The notes under the pieces: model-generated
The model's input: only the letters and a program-made list of their open reading frames with translations
Told to the model about the DNA's origin: nothing
The model's database searches: none
Source: Paracoccaceae bacterium
GTDB lineage: Bacteria > Pseudomonadota > Alphaproteobacteria > Rhodobacterales > Rhodobacteraceae
Length of the DNA: 6,528 nucleotides
Direction of reading: 5' to 3'
Assembly (NCBI GenBank): GCA_007120685.1
Contig: SKNG01000458.1
Coordinates: 1 to 6,528, forward strand
Made by a program: the position numbers and the translations under genes
In this document: positions 4,202 through 6,528 of the stretch, one piece after another
Layout of the letters: the number at the start of each line of letters is the position of its first letter
How positions within the stretch are numbered: position 1 is the first letter of the stretch

Positions 4202-6528
4202 ATGAACGCCCCCCTGCGCCCGCTAGACGACTACAGCCTGAACGACCGCTACACCCGCCCCCATGGCCGCGTCTTCCTGACCGGTACGCAGGCGCTGGTC
4301 CGCGTGGCGCTGGATCAGGCGCGGCGGGACCGCGCGGCGGGGCTGAACACGGGCGGGCTGATCTCGGGCTATCGCGGCTCGCCCCTTGGCGGGCTGGACC
4401 TGGAACTGTGGCGGGTGCGCGAGAACCTGAGGGACGGCCGCATCGAATTCCTGCCCGCCGTGAACGAGGACCTCGCCGCCACCGCCATCCTGGGCAGCCA
4501 GCAGGTGGAAACCGAGCCAGGCGCGCAGGTGCAGGGCGTCTTCGGCATGTGGTATGGCAAGGGGCCGGGGGTAGACCGCGCGGGTGATGCGCTGAAACAT
4601 GGCAATGCCTATGGCGCCTCGCCCCATGGCGGTGTGCTGGTGGTGGCGGGCGACGATCATGGCTGCGTGTCCTCCTCGATGCCGCATCAGTCCGACGTGG
4701 CCTTCATGGCGTGGTTCATGCCGACGCTGAACCCTGCCAGCGTGGCCGAATTCCTGCCCTATGGCGAGTGGGGCTACGCGCTGTCGCGGTTTTCCGGCAT
4801 GTGGGTGGGGTTCAAGGCGATCTCGGATGTGGTGGAATCCGGAATGTCCATCGATCTGCCCGCCGACCGCGCCTTTGCCACGCCGGACTACGCGCCCCCC
4901 GCCACCGGGCTGCATTACCGCTGGCCGGATCTGCCGGGCTTTCAGATCGAGGAGCGGATGGAGGCGAAGAAGCGCGCGGTGATGGCCTTTGCCGAGGCCA
5001 ACCCCATCGACGCCCGCATCCATGACCTGCCGCGCGCGCGGTTCGGCTTTGTCACCACCGGCAAGGCGTATCTGGACCTGATGGAGGCGCTGCGCCTGCT
5101 GGGTCTGGACCGGGACGCCTGCGCGCGGCTGGGGATCGATATCTACAAGGTCGGCATGGTCTGGCCGCTGGCGCGCAAGGGCGCGCTGGATTTCGTGGCC
5201 GGGAAGGAGGAGATCCTGGTCATCGAGGAAAAGCGCGGGATCATCGAAAGCCAGTTGAAGGAGTATTTCTACGACTGGGACGGCGAAAAGCCGCGCCTGA
5301 TGGTCGGCAAGAACGACGAGGCGGGCAACCGGCTGATCCCCTGGACGGGTGAACTCAGCCCGCGCCAGTTGCTGCCCATCGTCGCCCGCCGGCTGGACCG
5401 GCTGTTCCCGGGCGAAGGCTTCCCGGCGCGGGCCGATGCCGTGCTGGGGGTGGAAGCGAAACTGCTCAACATCCCCGGCGCCACCCGCACGCCCTATTTC
5501 TGTTCCGGCTGCCCGCACAATACCTCGACGAAGGTGCCGGATGGGTCCAAGGCGCTGGCCGGGATCGGCTGTCATTTCATGGCAAGCTGGATGAACCGCG
5601 AGACCACGTCGCTGATCCAGATGGGCGGCGAGGGGGTGAACTGGGCGGCCTCCAGCCGCTTCACCGGCAAGGGCCATGTGTTCCAGAACCTGGGCGAGGG
5701 GACCTGGTATCACTCTGGCTCGATGGCGATCCGGCAGGCCATCGCGGCCGGGGCGAACATCACCTACAAGATCCTCTATAACGACGCGGTGGCGATGACC
5801 GGCGGGCAGCCGGTGGACGGTCCGGTTTCGGTCCAGGCCATCGCTGCCATCTGCCGCGCCGAGGGGGTGAAGCGCATCGCGCTGGTGTCCGACGATATCG
5901 GCAAGTTCCGCAAGGGCGATTTCCCGTCCGGCACGTCCTTCCATGACCGGGCCGAGATGGACGCGGTGCAGCGCAGCCTGCGCAAGGTCAGGGGCGTTTC
6001 GGTGCTGATCTACGAGCAGGCCTGCGCCACCGAGAAGCGCCGCCGCCGGAAGCGGGGCAAGCTGGCGGACCCGAAGAAATTCGTGGTCATCAACGAACTG
6101 GTTTGCGAGGGCTGCGGGGATTGCTCGAAGGAATCGAACTGCCTGTCGGTGGAGCCCATCGAGACCGAATTCGGCCCCAAGCGGCGGATCAACCAGTCGA
6201 ATTGCAACAAGGATTATTCCTGCGTGAAGGGCTTCTGCCCGTCCTTCGTGACCGTCGAGGGCGCGCCCCGGCTGAAACCGCAACCCAAGGCGCAGACACA
6301 GATCGAGGGCGCGCTGGCCAGCCTGCCAGAGCCTGATCTGCCGATGCTGGACCAGCCCTATTCACTGCTGGTGACCGGCGTGGGCGGCACCGGGGTGGTG
6401 ACCGTGGGCGCGCTGATCTCGATGGCCGCGCATCTGGAGGGGCGCGGCGCCTCGGTGCTGGATTTCACCGGTTTCGCGCAGAAATTCGGCCCCGTGCTGA
6501 GTTATCTGCGGCTGGCGCCCAGCCCCGA
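4202..6528 (+). CDS. Indolepyruvate ferredoxin oxidoreductase, fused alpha/beta type, 3'-partial
   Basis: This thiamine-diphosphate, iron-sulfur 2-oxoacid oxidoreductase oxidatively decarboxylates aryl pyruvates (indolepyruvate, phenylpyruvate), usually to the aryl-acetyl-CoA, and reduces ferredoxin. It acts in the cytosol during catabolism of transaminated aromatic amino acids. Domains in order: N-terminal pyrimidine-binding domain (~20-235) with ISGYRGSPLGG (54-64) and Glu89 in VNEDLAAT; a middle domain with FGFVTTGKAY (281-290) and IEEKRG (341-346); and the ThDP-binding domain with FCSGCPHN (433-440), GEGTWYHSG (498-506) and the metal-binding end N527-D528. A cysteine-rich iron-sulfur segment follows (C635, C638, C641, C647, C668, C674, C679), preceded by a basic run KRRRRKR (612-618). 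The gamma-type domain opens with GVGGTGVVT (726-734). Roughly 775 codons are visible. Fused relatives are ~1,150 residues, so the rest of the gamma domain and the C-terminus lie beyond the window. The divergent AsnC-type regulator probably controls it. Exact substrate preference is not readable from sequence. Confidence 0.93.
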   Translation, partial: MNAPLRPLDDYSLNDRYTRPHGRVFLTGTQALVRVALDQARRDRAAGLNTGGLISGYRGSPLGGLDLELWRVRENLRDGRIEFLPAVNEDLAATAILGSQQVETEPGAQVQGVFGMWYGKGPGVDRAGDALKHGNAYGASPHGGVLVVAGDDHGCVSSSMPHQSDVAFMAWFMPTLNPASVAEFLPYGEWGYALSRFSGMWVGFKAISDVVESGMSIDLPADRAFATPDYAPPATGLHYRWPDLPGFQIEERMEAKKRAVMAFAEANPIDARIHDLPRARFGFVTTGKAYLDLMEALRLLGLDRDACARLGIDIYKVGMVWPLARKGALDFVAGKEEILVIEEKRGIIESQLKEYFYDWDGEKPRLMVGKNDEAGNRLIPWTGELSPRQLLPIVARRLDRLFPGEGFPARADAVLGVEAKLLNIPGATRTPYFCSGCPHNTSTKVPDGSKALAGIGCHFMASWMNRETTSLIQMGGEGVNWAASSRFTGKGHVFQNLGEGTWYHSGSMAIRQAIAAGANITYKILYNDAVAMTGGQPVDGPVSVQAIAAICRAEGVKRIALVSDDIGKFRKGDFPSGTSFHDRAEMDAVQRSLRKVRGVSVLIYEQACATEKRRRRKRGKLADPKKFVVINELVCEGCGDCSKESNCLSVEPIETEFGPKRRINQSNCNKDYSCVKGFCPSFVTVEGAPRLKPQPKAQTQIEGALASLPEPDLPMLDQPYSLLVTGVGGTGVVTVGALISMAAHLEGRGASVLDFTGFAQKFGPVLSYLRLAPSP

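Noticed and set aside
4197..4205. Two-codon upstream frame ATG CCA TGA overlapping the oxidoreductase start
   Set aside because: Its ATG touches the GGAGG, which leaves no spacer for initiation. It is probably a chance by-product of the GGAGGATGCCATGA sequence.
4223..6283. A 686-codon open frame on the minus strand opposite the indolepyruvate oxidoreductase gene
   Set aside because: The plus strand encodes a protein with all expected motifs along the same stretch. The antisense product is rich in His, Arg, Gly and Ala with no recognisable domain, as expected from the mirror of GC-biased codons.
1..6528. Signs of a mobile island, defence system or CRISPR
   Set aside because: No transposase, integrase, phage-like gene, regularly spaced repeat array or composition break was seen. 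All recognised genes look like ordinary chromosomal metabolism and regulation.

Overview
The window is about 6.5 kb of GC-rich, densely coding DNA. Strong G/C third-position bias and the recognisable gene families suggest an alphaproteobacterium, most likely of the Rhodobacter/Paracoccus group (Rhodobacteraceae). That placement is inferred from composition and family resemblance, not from a marker gene. I see no mobile element, CRISPR array, rRNA or tRNA.

Layout, left to right. (1) The window opens inside a plus-strand gene for the large molybdopterin-binding subunit of a xanthine dehydrogenase/isoquinoline 1-oxidoreductase type molybdenum hydroxylase; its N-terminus is cut off. (2) The 77-bp gap between its stop codon and the convergent neighbour is almost filled by an inverted-repeat element: two abutting perfect 10-bp hairpins inside a third stem. 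(3) A minus-strand block follows. In transcription order it runs: an Lrp/AsnC-type regulator, the RNA 2',3'-cyclic phosphodiesterase ThpR, a 78-residue stand-alone RAM (Lrp ligand-binding) protein, and a short-chain dehydrogenase/reductase. The last two overlap by one base (TGATG). The gaps are small enough for a single operon, although the gap between the regulator and thpR is rich in inverted repeats. (4) A roughly 140-bp divergent control region separates the regulator from (5) a plus-strand gene for a fused indolepyruvate ferredoxin oxidoreductase. About 775 codons are visible before the window ends.

The clearest functional pairing is the AsnC-type regulator divergent from the indolepyruvate ferredoxin oxidoreductase. 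This is a normal arrangement for an amino-acid-responsive regulator controlling a 2-oxoacid oxidoreductase that acts on transaminated aromatic amino acids. The control region carries three direct copies of TCCGGCA[AT][AG]T at 31- and 32-bp steps, about three helical turns each, which suits an Lrp-like multimer. The RAM-only protein downstream could be a second ligand sensor or a partner of the regulator.

I did not find convincing evidence for an undescribed system. The protein families are all known. The most notable signals are the two non-coding ones (the three-way-junction repeat and the phased operator-like repeats) and the stand-alone RAM protein coupled to the dehydrogenase.
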